Below, in pieces: positions 54,603 to 64,000 of a DNA stretch of 64,000 bases; positions within the stretch are counted from its first letter, which is position 1; each line of letters begins with the position of its first letter. The translations under genes and the position numbers were made by a program. A model generated the notes under the pieces. That model had not been told where the DNA came from and did not search any database. It worked only from the letters and a program-made list of their open reading frames with translations. Location of the stretch: assembly GCF_905147045.1 (NCBI RefSeq), contig NC_065897.1, forward strand, positions 1,131,001 through 1,195,000, read 5' to 3'. The stretch is from Nymphalis io. Taxonomy: Eukaryota > Arthropoda > Insecta > Lepidoptera > Nymphalidae.

Positions 54603-55252
54603 ATATAATAATTGTCAAAATCAATTTGATGGTTTATTTTCATTATATGAGTTTGTATTTCGGCTGATTGTAAAAACTAAATGTCTCGTATTTATTTGTT
54701 GAATTCGTTGAAAACGCAATCAATTGTTTCGTTTTTATTTTTGAAATATACTCTTTATTTAAATAATATAATTTTAATCTTATGATATTTGTCAGCATAT
54801 TTATTTTTTCGTTTAAGGTTTTAATTTTTTGGGCGGGTGAAGTTATCAGTGACACAACAGCCTTACTAGCAATAAAAATAAACTGTCAACATGTCACTTG
54901 TATAAAAAAATAATATTCTAACGTAAAATTGTTGTTATTGCGTTCCCTGTACTCCATTATTAACTAATATTGAGATTTTTATTTGGGGTTATGAACTTTA
55001 TTAAAATTATGACACTGCTTAATACTTGAAAGAGAAATGATACCTAATTTTTTTATGCCTAAGGCAACGATATAAAATTACACGGCCTTCATTTGAAAGG
55101 CAAGGAGCTCAATTCAGTTGTTATCAAAAATAGCAATAAGCTTTGATTATTATTATCCAATGTTTTATATTCAATTTTGTAAAATGCTGACGTCTAAAAC
55201 TGATATTATCAATTATTTTTTGTATAAAATATGATAATCACAACATATTTTA
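54603..55252. other. AT-rich DNA, no gene seen
   Basis: The minus-strand frame at 54643-54855 is lysine/asparagine/isoleucine-rich as expected for AT-rich DNA and has no domain. Confidence 0.5.
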
Positions 55253-55543
55253 CTTGTGGTAGGGCTTTGTGCAAGCTCGTGTGGGTAGGTACCACCCACT
55301 CATCAGATATTCTACCGCAAAACAGCAATACTTGATATTGTTGTGTTCCGGTTTGAAGGGTGAGTGAACCAGTGTAATTACAGGCACAAGGGACATAAAA
55401 TCTTAGTTCCCAAGGTTGGTGGCGCATTGGCTATAAGCGATGGTTGACATTTCTTACAATGCAAATGTCTACGGGCGTTTGGTGACCACTTACCATCAGG
55501 TGGCCCATATGCTCGTCCACCTTCCTATTCTATAAAAAAAAAA
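55253..55543 (+). mobile_element. PA repeat, full-length plus-sense reference copy
   Basis: Starts CTTGTGGTAGGGCTTTGTGC and proceeds through AAGCTCGTGTGGGTAGGTAC, CACCCACTCATCAGATATTC, GTTTGAAGGGTGAGTGAACC, CACAAGGGACATAAAATCTT and TTGACATTTCTTACAATGCA. It then has the exact 19-base stem-loop motif, GGCCCATATGCTCGTCCACC, TTCCTATTCTAT and a 10-A tail (55534-55543). This orientation shows that the poly(A) is at the end carrying the stem-loop. Non-coding; no target-site duplication seen. Confidence 0.88.
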
Positions 55544-56851
55544 TTTAGATACTTTATAAATATTATATGATATCATTATATTAAAAAAAACATATCGATA
55601 TAAAAAGTCAAGTAAACTTGACAATTTATGAACAGTGTAATAATGTATCTTTAAGCAATGTCAGTACACCGGCCGTAGTGCGATACTGTAAGAACCCATG
55701 AATGTGTGAATGAACAAAATGAATACATTCATTAATTACCCGACTAATGGTGATATACTATTTTGATCCGTGTATTCTTGAAATTATGTAATTATTAAGC
55801 TCAATGTCGCATATCAATTTTTGATAATTCACGACCGCTTTCTGCGGCGAGTTTCAAGTTTTTTCTTACAAAATAACCCTACAATTTTTTTTAATAAATT
55901 CCTAATACCGTAACTGATGTATAAAACCCATATCATGTTCTCGGTAAGCGCATTGCTCAGTTCGAGGTTCGAGACTCAATATTTTATAAATTCAACAGAA
56001 CAACATTCTCGATGCAGCGTATATATAATGGGGTATGGGAAATATTTTAAAGCTGTCTCGGTCGCGGGCTCAATTTCTCGCAGAGCACGTTCGGAAACAA
56101 AACGGATCAGTTGTATCTCGCGCGCGCAGAGCTCAGCTGTTGACGTACGTGCCGACACACTAGATGCGACTAACGTAACATTTTTACATAATTTAAATTA
56201 TATAAAATACATATCTATGTATTTTAGTGTATCGATCTCGATATACATGCTATACGAATATTGTAATCACTACGGTATTTAATTATAAGCCAATTTATAA
56301 TTTAAACCATTTATTGTACGTTTTCAAGGATTTTAAAGACTGCAATCGTATTCCATTTCCTTATGTATTATATACAATAATGAATGATTACCGTATTTTC
56401 ACATTATATATAACTTTGTTATGGCTGTGGCAATGGTGCAATGTGTTGTACTACCATTGTAATCTAACTAAGCAATGAAGTTTAGCAATTAGATCCTTAT
56501 GATTATCTTTGATTAAAAGTTTATGTTTAATAATCACAATTTGTTTTAATACAAAGCACCGTATATTTAATAAATATTAACATAAATATAATTTTAAATA
56601 TTTTAAGTTTATAGTGTTACATAGTTTTAGTACACGCTGCCACTTCTAGATATTCAATTCAAGAGAAGACGTCGCTGAAGGCCGGCGGCAGCGACGCGAG
56701 GACCTTATTTTTCGCACATTACACTTTGCGATTGTTTCAAATATGTTATAGCCGTCATCGAACACAACGGACCACGATGATAGCTGTTTCGTTACATAAC
56801 TTTACACGGTTGAATTGTTATATTTAAGTTTATATTGTTTACTTACAGTAC
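55544..56851. other. Mostly unique DNA with a GC-rich patch, no gene seen
   Basis: The frame at 55917-56282 (+, 121 residues) has no domain that I recognise. The patch 56640-56780 contains a GC-rich core (GAAGGCCGGCGGCAGCGACG) in AT-rich DNA. Confidence 0.45.
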
Positions 56852-57083
56852 TTAGCCTGTCAATGTCCCACTGCTGGTCTAAGGTCTCGTCTCCCTTAAT
56901 GAGGAGAAAGTATGGAGCTTATTCCACCACGCTGCTCCAATGCATGCACGTAATGTGCATGTATAGTACGAGCATTATAAGCACAAATTAAGTACATGAA
57001 AATTCAGTGGTGCTTGTCTGGGTTTCAACCCACAATCATCGCTTAAGATTCACGCGTTCTTACCACTGAGCAATACCGGCTGT
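56852..57083 (-). mobile_element. SINE family A, internally deleted copy with head
   Basis: Minus sense: GTCAATGTCCCACTGCTGGT, GGAGCTTATTCCACCACGCT, GCTCCAATGCATGCACG, then a jump to GAAAATTCAGTGGTGCTTGT and the head (TTAAGATTCACGCGTTCTTA, CCACTGAGCAATACCGGC). About 90 bases of the middle are replaced by a short CATGCACGTAATGTGCATGT block, which is itself near-palindromic. Confidence 0.8.
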
Positions 57084-57302
57084 ATTGTACTTAAACGTAT
57101 TAATTGTTGTGTATGAACAACTAATTCGTAAAACGGTTTCGAGCTCTGTATTCAATCTTGTTTAATACATGGCTCTTAATTAAATCCGAGAAAGCGCCAC
57201 AGAATTCTCATGCGCTGAATTCGTTTGTATAATAAATTATCAAATCAAATCCAAATTCAATAAAGAATCATTACACTTACTTCTTGAGTGTCAAATTAAA
57301 AT

Positions 57303-57501
57303 AGATATTGGCACTGTAAGAAATGCGCCGCCAACCTAGGGAACTAAGATTTTATGTCCCTTATGCCTGTAATTACACTGGCTCACTCGCCCTTCAAACC
57401 GGAATACAGCAATACCAAGTACATGCTATTTTGCGGTAGAATATCTGATGAGTGGTGGTACCTATCCAGACGAGCTTGCACAAAGTTCTACCACCAGTAG
57501 A
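57303..57501 (-). mobile_element. PA repeat, 3' end missing
   Basis: Minus sense: GATATTGGCACTGTAAGAAA, TGCGCCGCCAACCTAGGGAA, TTATGTCCCTTATGCCTGTA, ACTGGCTCACTCGCCCTTCA, GCGGTAGAATATCTGATGAG, CAGACGAGCTTGCACAAAGT, CTACCACCAGT. The stem-loop and tail are absent. Confidence 0.8.
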
Positions 57502-57799
57502 AATGATTGTCAAAAGGAGCCTAAGCCCAGTAGTAAGATATTCTTAGACAGCGAAATAACGAAATATGGATTACTGATGAAATCAGGCATAAATTAAAAT
57601 ATAACAATATTTATAAAGTCAAATAAAAAAGATCATGTAATGAAATCAAAATACGTTCCATTCGAAAATGTTCTCACAAGCAATTTTCATTCGTCATTTC
57701 ACAAGTTTAAATATACAACTACCGTGGGTTGGAATGTGTATTACGTCGTGAGGAAACAACAAGACGACATAGTTGTTACACTACAAGTAAATCCTGCAA

Positions 57800-58068
57800 C
57801 CGTACCGTAACAGCCTGTGAATGTCCCACTGCTGGGCTAAAGGCCTCCTCTCCTCTTTTTGATGAGAAGGTTTGGAGCTTATTCCACCACGCTGCTCCAA
57901 TGCGGGTTGGTAGAATTCACATGTGGCAGAATTTCAGTGAAATTAGACACATGCAGGTTTCCTCACGATGTTTTCCTTCACCGTAAAGCACGAGATGAAT
58001 TATAATCACAAATTAAGCACATGAAAATTCAGTGGTGCTTGCCCGGGTTTGAACCCACGATCATCGGT
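57800..58068 (-). mobile_element. SINE family A, truncated in the head, 12-bp TSD
   Basis: Minus-sense copy flanked by exact TAAATCCTGCAA duplications (57788-57799 and 58069-58080). The B box is present but the A-box side of the head is missing, so truncation happened during insertion inside the tRNA-derived part. The body is nearly intact. In sense the tail ends GGCTGTTACGGTACGG. Confidence 0.92.
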
Positions 58069-58080
58069 TAAATCCTGCAA

Positions 58081-58499
58081 GTATATTATAAATAATAATA
58101 TTTTATTTCATCTATTTTTCAAAGACAGCGTGAAAGTGAACATGTGGCGTAGTAAGTGTGCGATTTAGTTAAAAAACACAGTCGTCGGCGGTTCGCCAGA
58201 ATTTGGGCAGCAGGGATCTAAAGAGATCGGGACAAACTTGTACGATCATGTTAACGCTTTGGTGTGTGGTGCAATTTATAGGAATGTTATTCGTATCATA
58301 TAATATAAATCATATATCATACTAATACAATATTCGCGAGCGTTTGCCTTTGTTTTCGGTTGTTACTTAATCACATTCGAACGGCTGGACAGTTTTCAAT
58401 GAAAATCTTTTAAGTCTTCGATTATATCACGGATTTTTTCTATTATTTTATAAATATATATTCTATATCGAGCGATGTAAGAGTATAATAGATATAATA
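58081..58499. other. AT-rich DNA, no gene seen
   Basis: Unique-looking; nothing recognisable. Confidence 0.5.
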
Positions 58500-58817
58500 A
58501 TAATGTCCTCCAGATCGATTTCGGCCATGGCGGCCAATCTCAAGAGAAGTTAGCAAACTGCACAGGAGATATTATAGTGTACAAGTGTGTGCGCAAACAC
58601 AGATGCACTCTCTATTCCCTAACTCTCATAGCCCGGTGGGACGGCAATACGACACGACCGGAAAGAGTTTATACACTTCCAACTTCCAGACTCCGCGCTG
58701 CTACTGAGAATTTTCCGACAAAAAAACCCAATAAAATTTTACTGGCCCGACCTAGGAATTGAACCTAGGACCTCCGGGTCTGCGGCCTTACATCAAGCCA
58801 CTAGACCAACAAGGCAG
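58500..58817 (-). mobile_element. SINE family B, near-full-length copy
   Basis: Minus-sense copy and the best guide to the family end. In plus coordinates it runs GTCCTCCAGATCGATTTCGG, CCATGGCGGCCAATCTCAAG, GAGATATTATAGTGTACAAG, GCGCAAACACAGATGCACTC, GACACGACCGGAAAGAGTTT, CACTTCCAACTTCCAGACTC, TACTGAGAATTTTCCGACAA, AATTGAACCTAGGACCTCCG, then the head to CCACTAGACCAACAAGGCAG. A segment around the GTAAAGCCGTTGG block is deleted. An ATT-rich tail lies at about 58490-58503. Confidence 0.88.
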
Positions 58818-59068
58818 TCATACAATAATAGATGTAGTAGTATAATAGTACCTTTAATAGTATATTTCAAATTCTGTTGAATATGAAGTCGTCCTCATGA
58901 ACGAATTTAACTAACAATTATAATTTTTAGCTTATTGACTCGTCATTTAATTTATTATTTTTCTGATGTGAAAAAAAATATTTGAAAAACTAAGTCAATA
59001 TTTACGTGTAAAATTAGAGTCTTAATTATTATTAAATATATTAATTATATAAATTATTTAACTGGACC
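58818..59068. other. AT-rich spacer
   Basis: Nothing seen. Confidence 0.5.
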
Positions 59069-59143
59069 TCCTGGACCAGGTGGAACGACCCGTTGATATC
59101 AATAGTAGGACTGGTCGGAGTGGCGCGGGCTAGTGCAGAACTA
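59069..59143 (+). pseudogene. Possible RTE LINE C-terminal relic
   Basis: A 25-codon open stretch reads SWTRWNDPLISIVGLVGVAR and then ASAEL. The TRWND...L and VARASAE pattern resembles the RTE C-terminus (T-R-W-x-D-D-L/I ... V-A-R-D-R-A-E). It is short and diverged. It lies just upstream of a family A SINE fragment whose 3' half is itself RTE-like. Confidence 0.42.
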
Positions 59144-59160
59144 TATTATATCCTATCCTA

Positions 59161-59357
59161 GGAGTAAAAGCCTGTGATTATCCCACTGGCTAAGGCCCCC
59201 TCTCCTTTTAATTTTTAAGAAGAAGGTTTGGAGCTTATTCCACCACGCTGCTCCAATAGGGGTTGGCGGAGTACACTTGTGGCAGAATTTCAGTGAAAAC
59301 ATGCAGGTTTCTTCACGATGTTTTCCTTCACCGTCAAGCACCAGAATTATAATCAAA
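59161..59357 (-). mobile_element. SINE family A or RTE LINE tail, 5'-truncated, 14-bp TSD
   Basis: Minus-sense copy flanked by exact TATATCCTATCCTA duplications (59147-59160 and 59358-59371). It contains only the RTE-like half, from the CACGAG block to a GGCTTTTACTCC tail; the tRNA head is absent. Because the shared 3' half also belongs to the presumed parent LINE, this copy could come from either. Confidence 0.88.
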
Positions 59358-59371
59358 TATATCCTATCCTA

Positions 59372-60334
59372 TAGCAGTGGCCATCAAAAGGTAGTTGAAT
59401 TGCATTAAATTGCAAAAGGCTAGTTATATATATTTCATCATTGATAAAGAAAATATTTTGAAATGAAATCAATTTGCTTAAACAAATTTTACTGAAAATA
59501 AATACCTCTTACACTGGCTTTTAGAACAACAATTAGATGATTAATTTCGGTATTATTAAAGTATAAGTATTTATTTTAAGGTCAAAGGAATAACAATAAA
59601 TTGAAACAATTTTGAGGCTTTCAAATCTTAATATTTATTTACTTTACCTATAATAATTCATAAACGTTTGAGTGAGATTATGTTTAATATATTATTATCG
59701 TAATGTGTATATGATATATGTAAGCTCGTTCAAATGCCCGGCGTCTTTGGAATGATTTTGCTGGTGAAACGATTCCCGTCATCATACGAATTATTTAGTG
59801 TCTGCATTAAAACTGCAGTTTTGGTGCGGTCTGTTTGCTAGGTCACTTAATAACTTGACTAGAATTGTTGATGGTGTTTGTTGATTCACTCAATCAAAAA
59901 AAGCTGTTAGTCTTCCACCGAATACCAGACGGATTAACACAGTAAATCAACTACGACAACATACCCACAAAGTTAAACGGTTACCTCACAAAAATGCACA
60001 AAAGTTTACAAATAAATAAATATGTTTCTGTTGCTGCTTTTTTCACATCTGATAGATTTCTTTGTGAAACAGTGATAGATTTTGCTATTTAAAGATTATG
60101 ATTTGCAATGAATTCTCTGTACACATTTTATAAAGTATATAATATCGTCCCACTGAATTTATTCGCCGTTTTTTTTTCAGTATTTCTAATTTCTTTGTTT
60201 ATTTTTAAACCGCTGTTAAATCTTTATTTATTGGAATATTTGAATGTATGTACAATACATATTTTAACAAAGATTTTTATTATTATTATCATATAATTTT
60301 ATCTCACATACCGGTATACACAATAAAAACATTT
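59372..60334. other. AT-rich DNA, no gene seen
   Basis: Unique-looking. The frame at 60108-60296 is hydrophobic and AT-driven with no identifiable domain. Confidence 0.5.
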
Positions 60335-60577
60335 TATGGCCTCCTGATCATTTTCAACCATTGCGGCAAATCTTAAAAGAGATAAGATAACTGGGCAGGA
60401 CATATAATAGTGCATAAGTTTGTTTATGGGACACATATGTACGTTTCTTCACTCTCATAATCTTATGGGACAGTAATTTGACATGACCGCACACTATCAA
60501 CTTCTTGATGCCAGGCTACTACTGGAATGGAACCCAGGAATTCGGAATCTGAGACCTTATCTAGTCACGAGGCAGTA
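60335..60577 (-). mobile_element. SINE family B, degraded copy
   Basis: Minus sense: GGCCTCCTGATCATTTTCAA, CCATTGCGGCAAATCTTAAA, GACATATAATAGTGCATAAG, CACTCTCATAATCTTATGGG, ACAGTAATTTGACATGACCG, ATGGAACCCAGGAATTCGGA, TCTAGTCACGAGGCAG. It follows the order of the copy at 58500 with many changes and a body deletion. Confidence 0.75.
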
Positions 60578-61344
60578 ATGTACAAAAATATAGATAAATT
60601 GATTATTATTGAGATATACGTTATTTTTATAAAAAACAATATTTCACAAATACTATTTTATAAAACACAGAAACTGGAAGAGGATAGAAACGGAACTAAC
60701 AACGCCGTTAGCTTATCCCTTGTGCCGTTTTAGTATCATTTTATTAAGTCTGAGATAAAATCTCGATCGGCAGCGGATCGCTGACATGTGCCGCATACGT
60801 GGCCGTTGCGAAGGAAAAAAACCGTTGAGGAGTCCATTAAATGTTCCCTTTAAACTTGTAAGATCTTAAATAGATATTTTGCGTGTCATGTGCGCTTATT
60901 CTTTTCACATTCAAATTGAATTGTCTCATAAGTTCGACGAGAAATAGATTATTATATTTCGTGTTTTATATTGAACGTTTTATGCATAATAAGTTTCATT
61001 TTTATAATACTAGGAGATATGATTAAAGATTTTCCTATGAAAGACACAACGTCACTTACATGAAACAATAAATTAAAGTACAGCTAAATGGTCGTAAGTT
61101 ATTTACCTTTAGTTTTGAATTACATTTTCCGATAATATAGTCTTGCATATATAAATGAGCCTACACGTTTTGAAATAGACGGTAATTTATTATGAATAAT
61201 AACAAATAAGTTCCACTGATTATTAAGTCTGTGATAATGTTTTTTTGTGAAAATGGTTAGACAATTCTTTATTATTATTATTATTATTATAAGAAGTTTC
61301 CCGGGACTTCTTCCATAAAAATAATAGTCCAATATATCTTGTAT
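60578..61344. other. Unique DNA with GC-richer patch, no gene seen
   Basis: The patch 60740-60830 is GC-richer and repeat-free. An (ATT)n microsatellite sits at about 61268-61291. Frames in this stretch have no recognised domain. Confidence 0.5.
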
Positions 61345-61498
61345 GAGCCAAGATGACACAATGGTTAGAACGCGTGAATCTAAGTTGAATATCGCGGGTA
61401 CAAATCCGGCTAAGCACCAATGATGTTTTATGTGTTTCATTTCGTGTTCGACAGTGAAGTATAATATGTGTATCGATCTGTGTTACAGCCTGGTGGAA
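61345..61498 (+). mobile_element. SINE family A, degraded copy with head
   Basis: GAGCCAAGATGACACAATGG, TTAGAACGCGTGAATCTAAG, CGCGGGTACAAATCCGGCTA, AGCACCAATGATGTTTTATG, TGTTCGACAGTGAAGTATAA, then a jump to ACAGCCTGGTGGAATAAGAT. Head boxes are decayed (GGGTACAAATCC). Confidence 0.7.
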
Positions 61499-61528
61499 TA
61501 AGATCCACACCAATGTAACAGTGCTATG

Positions 61529-61814
61529 TTTTTTTTTAGAATAGGAAGGCGGACGAGCATATGGACCACCTGATGGTAAGTGGTCACCAACGCCCTTAGA
61601 CATTGGCATTGTAAGAAATGTTAACCATCGCTTACATATCCAATGCGCCACCAACCTTGGGAACTAAGATTTTATGTCCCTTGTGCCTGTAATTACACTG
61701 GCTCACTCACCCTTCAAACCGGAATACAATATCAAGTACTGCTGTTTTGCGGTAGAATATCTGATGAGTGGGTGGTACCTACCCAGACGAGCTTGCACAA
61801 AGCCCTACCACCAG
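61529..61814 (-). mobile_element. PA repeat, full-length copy
   Basis: Minus sense: T-run at 61529-61537, AGAATAGGAAGGCGGACGAG, CATATGGACCACCTGATGGT, AAGTGGTCACCAACGCCCTT, then the full body to CTACCACCAG. Very similar to the copies at 4434 and 55253; a few-base deletion lies at about 61731. The stem-loop motif is intact. Confidence 0.88.
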
Positions 61815-64000
61815 TAAATAGTATGTACTGGATGGTACTTTTTACTTTACCCTTACAGCCTCCCCTCCCTTATAGATTATGGCCCCTCACTACCTCTAAG
61901 TCAAATATAATTACGATCGGTTCAGTAGTTTAGTTCTGATAAGGTAACATTCAGACACAGTTACCTTCACATTTATAAGTTTGATATTTTTAAACCGTAT
62001 GTGTAAATTCAACTGAAAATCAGCGTTGAATTGGTGGCACGATATAGGCTTTCAGGTTGTCAACATAAGCTGAATAGCTTCCTATTTGTGACATCGTTTA
62101 GGTATTGCAAATGTAAGATTATTAACCATTTTATAAGTTAATCTCTTGTTGTAAATATTTTCGTTTTTTACAATATTTAATCAATAAAAAGTATACTAAA
62201 ATCGAAAAACATTTTCCTTTCAAAATAATAACGTAAAAATATAATGTTAAAATAAGACGTTACAACAAAAGGAAACAACGATTCTTTTAAAACGGTGTTG
62301 AAATTCTAAGACGCGAGCTTAAGAGAGCGTTTGGAGTGAAATACGAAATTTTCTAACGTAATAAGAAAGCGGTGAATAGAAAAATGTACCTTTTAAAAAA
62401 TCAATGTTCAGGTGAGACTTTATCGTTCGCGCATGCATCCAGCAGATTGAGGGTTAAGATTTTCCCATTTGTATTCAGAAGGCATTGCGGCGGGTACCTC
62501 GGGCCATCGGTAAAGGTTTTCAGCCTCAACGGGTCTTAAATACCCCGACTTTCTATTAGCGTTTTGTTTTGTTGCTAACCGTGTTTAATTTCCTAGTGTT
62601 ACTCGTTTGTGATTTAAATTGAATTGTTTACGATTTGACGAGGAAAATGATTTTGTTTATTGGGATGTGACAATATTGGGTAAGCATTGTAGAATTTCCA
62701 TAAATAAATAGATTCAAAAGAGAGTATTTTCATTGTACTAATAAAGGTTTTGTGAGGAAAATTTGTGAAGTTTCTTTTTTTTTATAAAATATTAGTGTAT
62801 AGATCATTTATATGCTGTCATAGATTATAAAATGAATATTTATTACAGTATAATACTAATACTTTTTATTGTATACTAAAGCAAGATCTACATACAAGAG
62901 GAAGCCTTATATAATATATGTACATATATTGAGGTAATAGCTTTTCCTCATTCGGTAAAGTTATTAATGTCATATTTTAACATAATATATTGAGTATCTT
63001 TGATAAGTTCTTTTTAAATCAAGTTGAGGTTTCTTTGACCGTTTTTATTATAAGCTTACTCCGGATACATACGGCTTCAAAGTGGCTTACGACGTACCTA
63101 CTTACCTCAATATTTTTGTTATTATATTCTTTGAGAAATATGAAAGTGTAATATAATTTTATTGCTAATCTTTAGAGGTTATATGCGAAGTCGTCATATA
63201 CTCGTATTTAAGAGTTATGATCTAATAGCTAGCTTCTAAGGTCGCAGATTCTGAAGTCATGCGTTCAAATCCGGGATTTGAAATTTAAATCATACTACGC
63301 ATAAAATTTTATTTGTTCCTGATTTACGATAAACCTGTTCATCTAATTTATATAAAACTTTCACATTTCGATAAATTTTAGTTTCAAGATTGACATGCTA
63401 TAATATTGTATACGTTTTGAGATATACTGTAATGTGTATATATTGTGATGATATTTTTCTTTTCTGCCATGTATATAAGCTAATTATGCGCAAAATATTC
63501 TGCCAATGTCATGTATAAAAGAGACTGTAAATTATTTGATTATTCTATACATTTTGACGTGAAATATCTTATTTTATCTTAAATCACAAAAATATTAACA
63601 GGAAAAGTCGGATTCTTTCATATAATTATTAATCGGGAGATGATGCCCAAACAAACAAAGAAACTATAAATGTACGTATAAGATGATATTAAATTTGAAA
63701 TCAGTTTATACTAAGCAACATCTCAAGTTTATTGGTTTTGATACAAATAAGATACCAAATCAGATGGAAACTATCAAAGTTTTCATCTGTTCGTCCAATA
63801 CATGTAGCTTCTCAAGTATTTCAAGTGGCCATTGAACAATGTTTGAGATATCTGTATCACTTGTAATATTACTTATTGCGAAATGTTGAAGGTATAATAA
63901 TTATATAGATTATCACATAATTTCATCTTACAGATGCGCATAAAGATTTCCATTCCGCGTTGAGTAAATGAATTATAAATATGAAAATCTCAATTGGGCT
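61815..64000. other. AT-rich DNA, no gene seen
   Basis: About 2.2 kb. The block 62400-62560 is GC-richer and repeat-free. A possible decayed tRNA-like head lies at about 63225-63285 (GGTCGCAGATTCTGAAGTCA, GCGTTCAAATCCGGGA). Otherwise AT-rich unique sequence. Confidence 0.5.

Noticed and set aside
55917..56282. 121-residue open frame as a possible host gene
   Set aside because: No recognisable domain, unremarkable composition, no splice or promoter context, and not distinguishable from chance.
61223..61654. 143-residue minus-strand open frame
   Set aside because: It runs through a PA repeat, a family A SINE and an ATT microsatellite, so it is an accidental frame over repeats.

Overview
This window looks like A+T-rich nuclear DNA from a lepidopteran, probably a butterfly. 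The evidence is its dispersed repeats: tRNA-headed SINEs with RTE-like 3' halves (Metulj-type), a very abundant poly(A)-tailed ~290 bp SINE-like repeat, RTE-type and CR1/Daphne/Jockey-group LINE pieces, and short tails of repeats that I recognise as common in Lepidoptera. Family names come from memory of these sequences, not from a search. I see no bacterial operon, rRNA, CRISPR array or convincing host protein-coding exon. The only long open frame belongs to a retrotransposon.

Layout. Bases 1-24,000 are mostly unique AT-rich DNA with old repeats: SINE family B at 391 and 11172, RTE and LINE C-terminal relics at 3408 and 13624, poly(A) repeats at 4434, 8833 and 18714, and palindromic foldback repeats at 14742 and 17532. 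A Helitron-like tail at 21895 carries a copied 49-bp block, and a perfect AAAT microsatellite lies at 23197. Bases 24,000-46,000 are denser: a 5'-truncated LINE copy with a snapback end (24272), a full-length SINE with 12-bp target-site duplications (24976), four SINE family C copies, a second such SINE with 14-bp duplications (41693), and a frameshifted RTE LINE 3' end (44790). Bases 46,580-50,246 hold one nearly complete non-LTR retrotransposon with an intact endonuclease/reverse-transcriptase frame, a 3' stem-loop motif and an 18-A tail. It is clearly more GC-rich than its surroundings. Bases 50,250-64,000 return to AT-rich DNA with a dense repeat cluster at 56,850-61,815.

How the parts fit together. 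Two retrotransposition systems seem to explain most of the repeats. (1) RTE-type LINEs leave short tandem tails; SINE family A has an RTE-like 3' half, short pentanucleotide tails and clean target-site duplications. (2) The poly(A) LINE at 46.6-50.2 kb shares an identical 19-nt stem-loop motif near its 3' end with the abundant poly(A) repeat family (called PA here). A third LINE tail (30618) has a variant of the same motif. I infer that this motif is the reverse-transcriptase recognition site through which PA repeats are mobilised. No host gene could be called, so the window is probably intergenic or a large intron. Several GC-richer, repeat-free pockets are the best candidates for host regulatory DNA.
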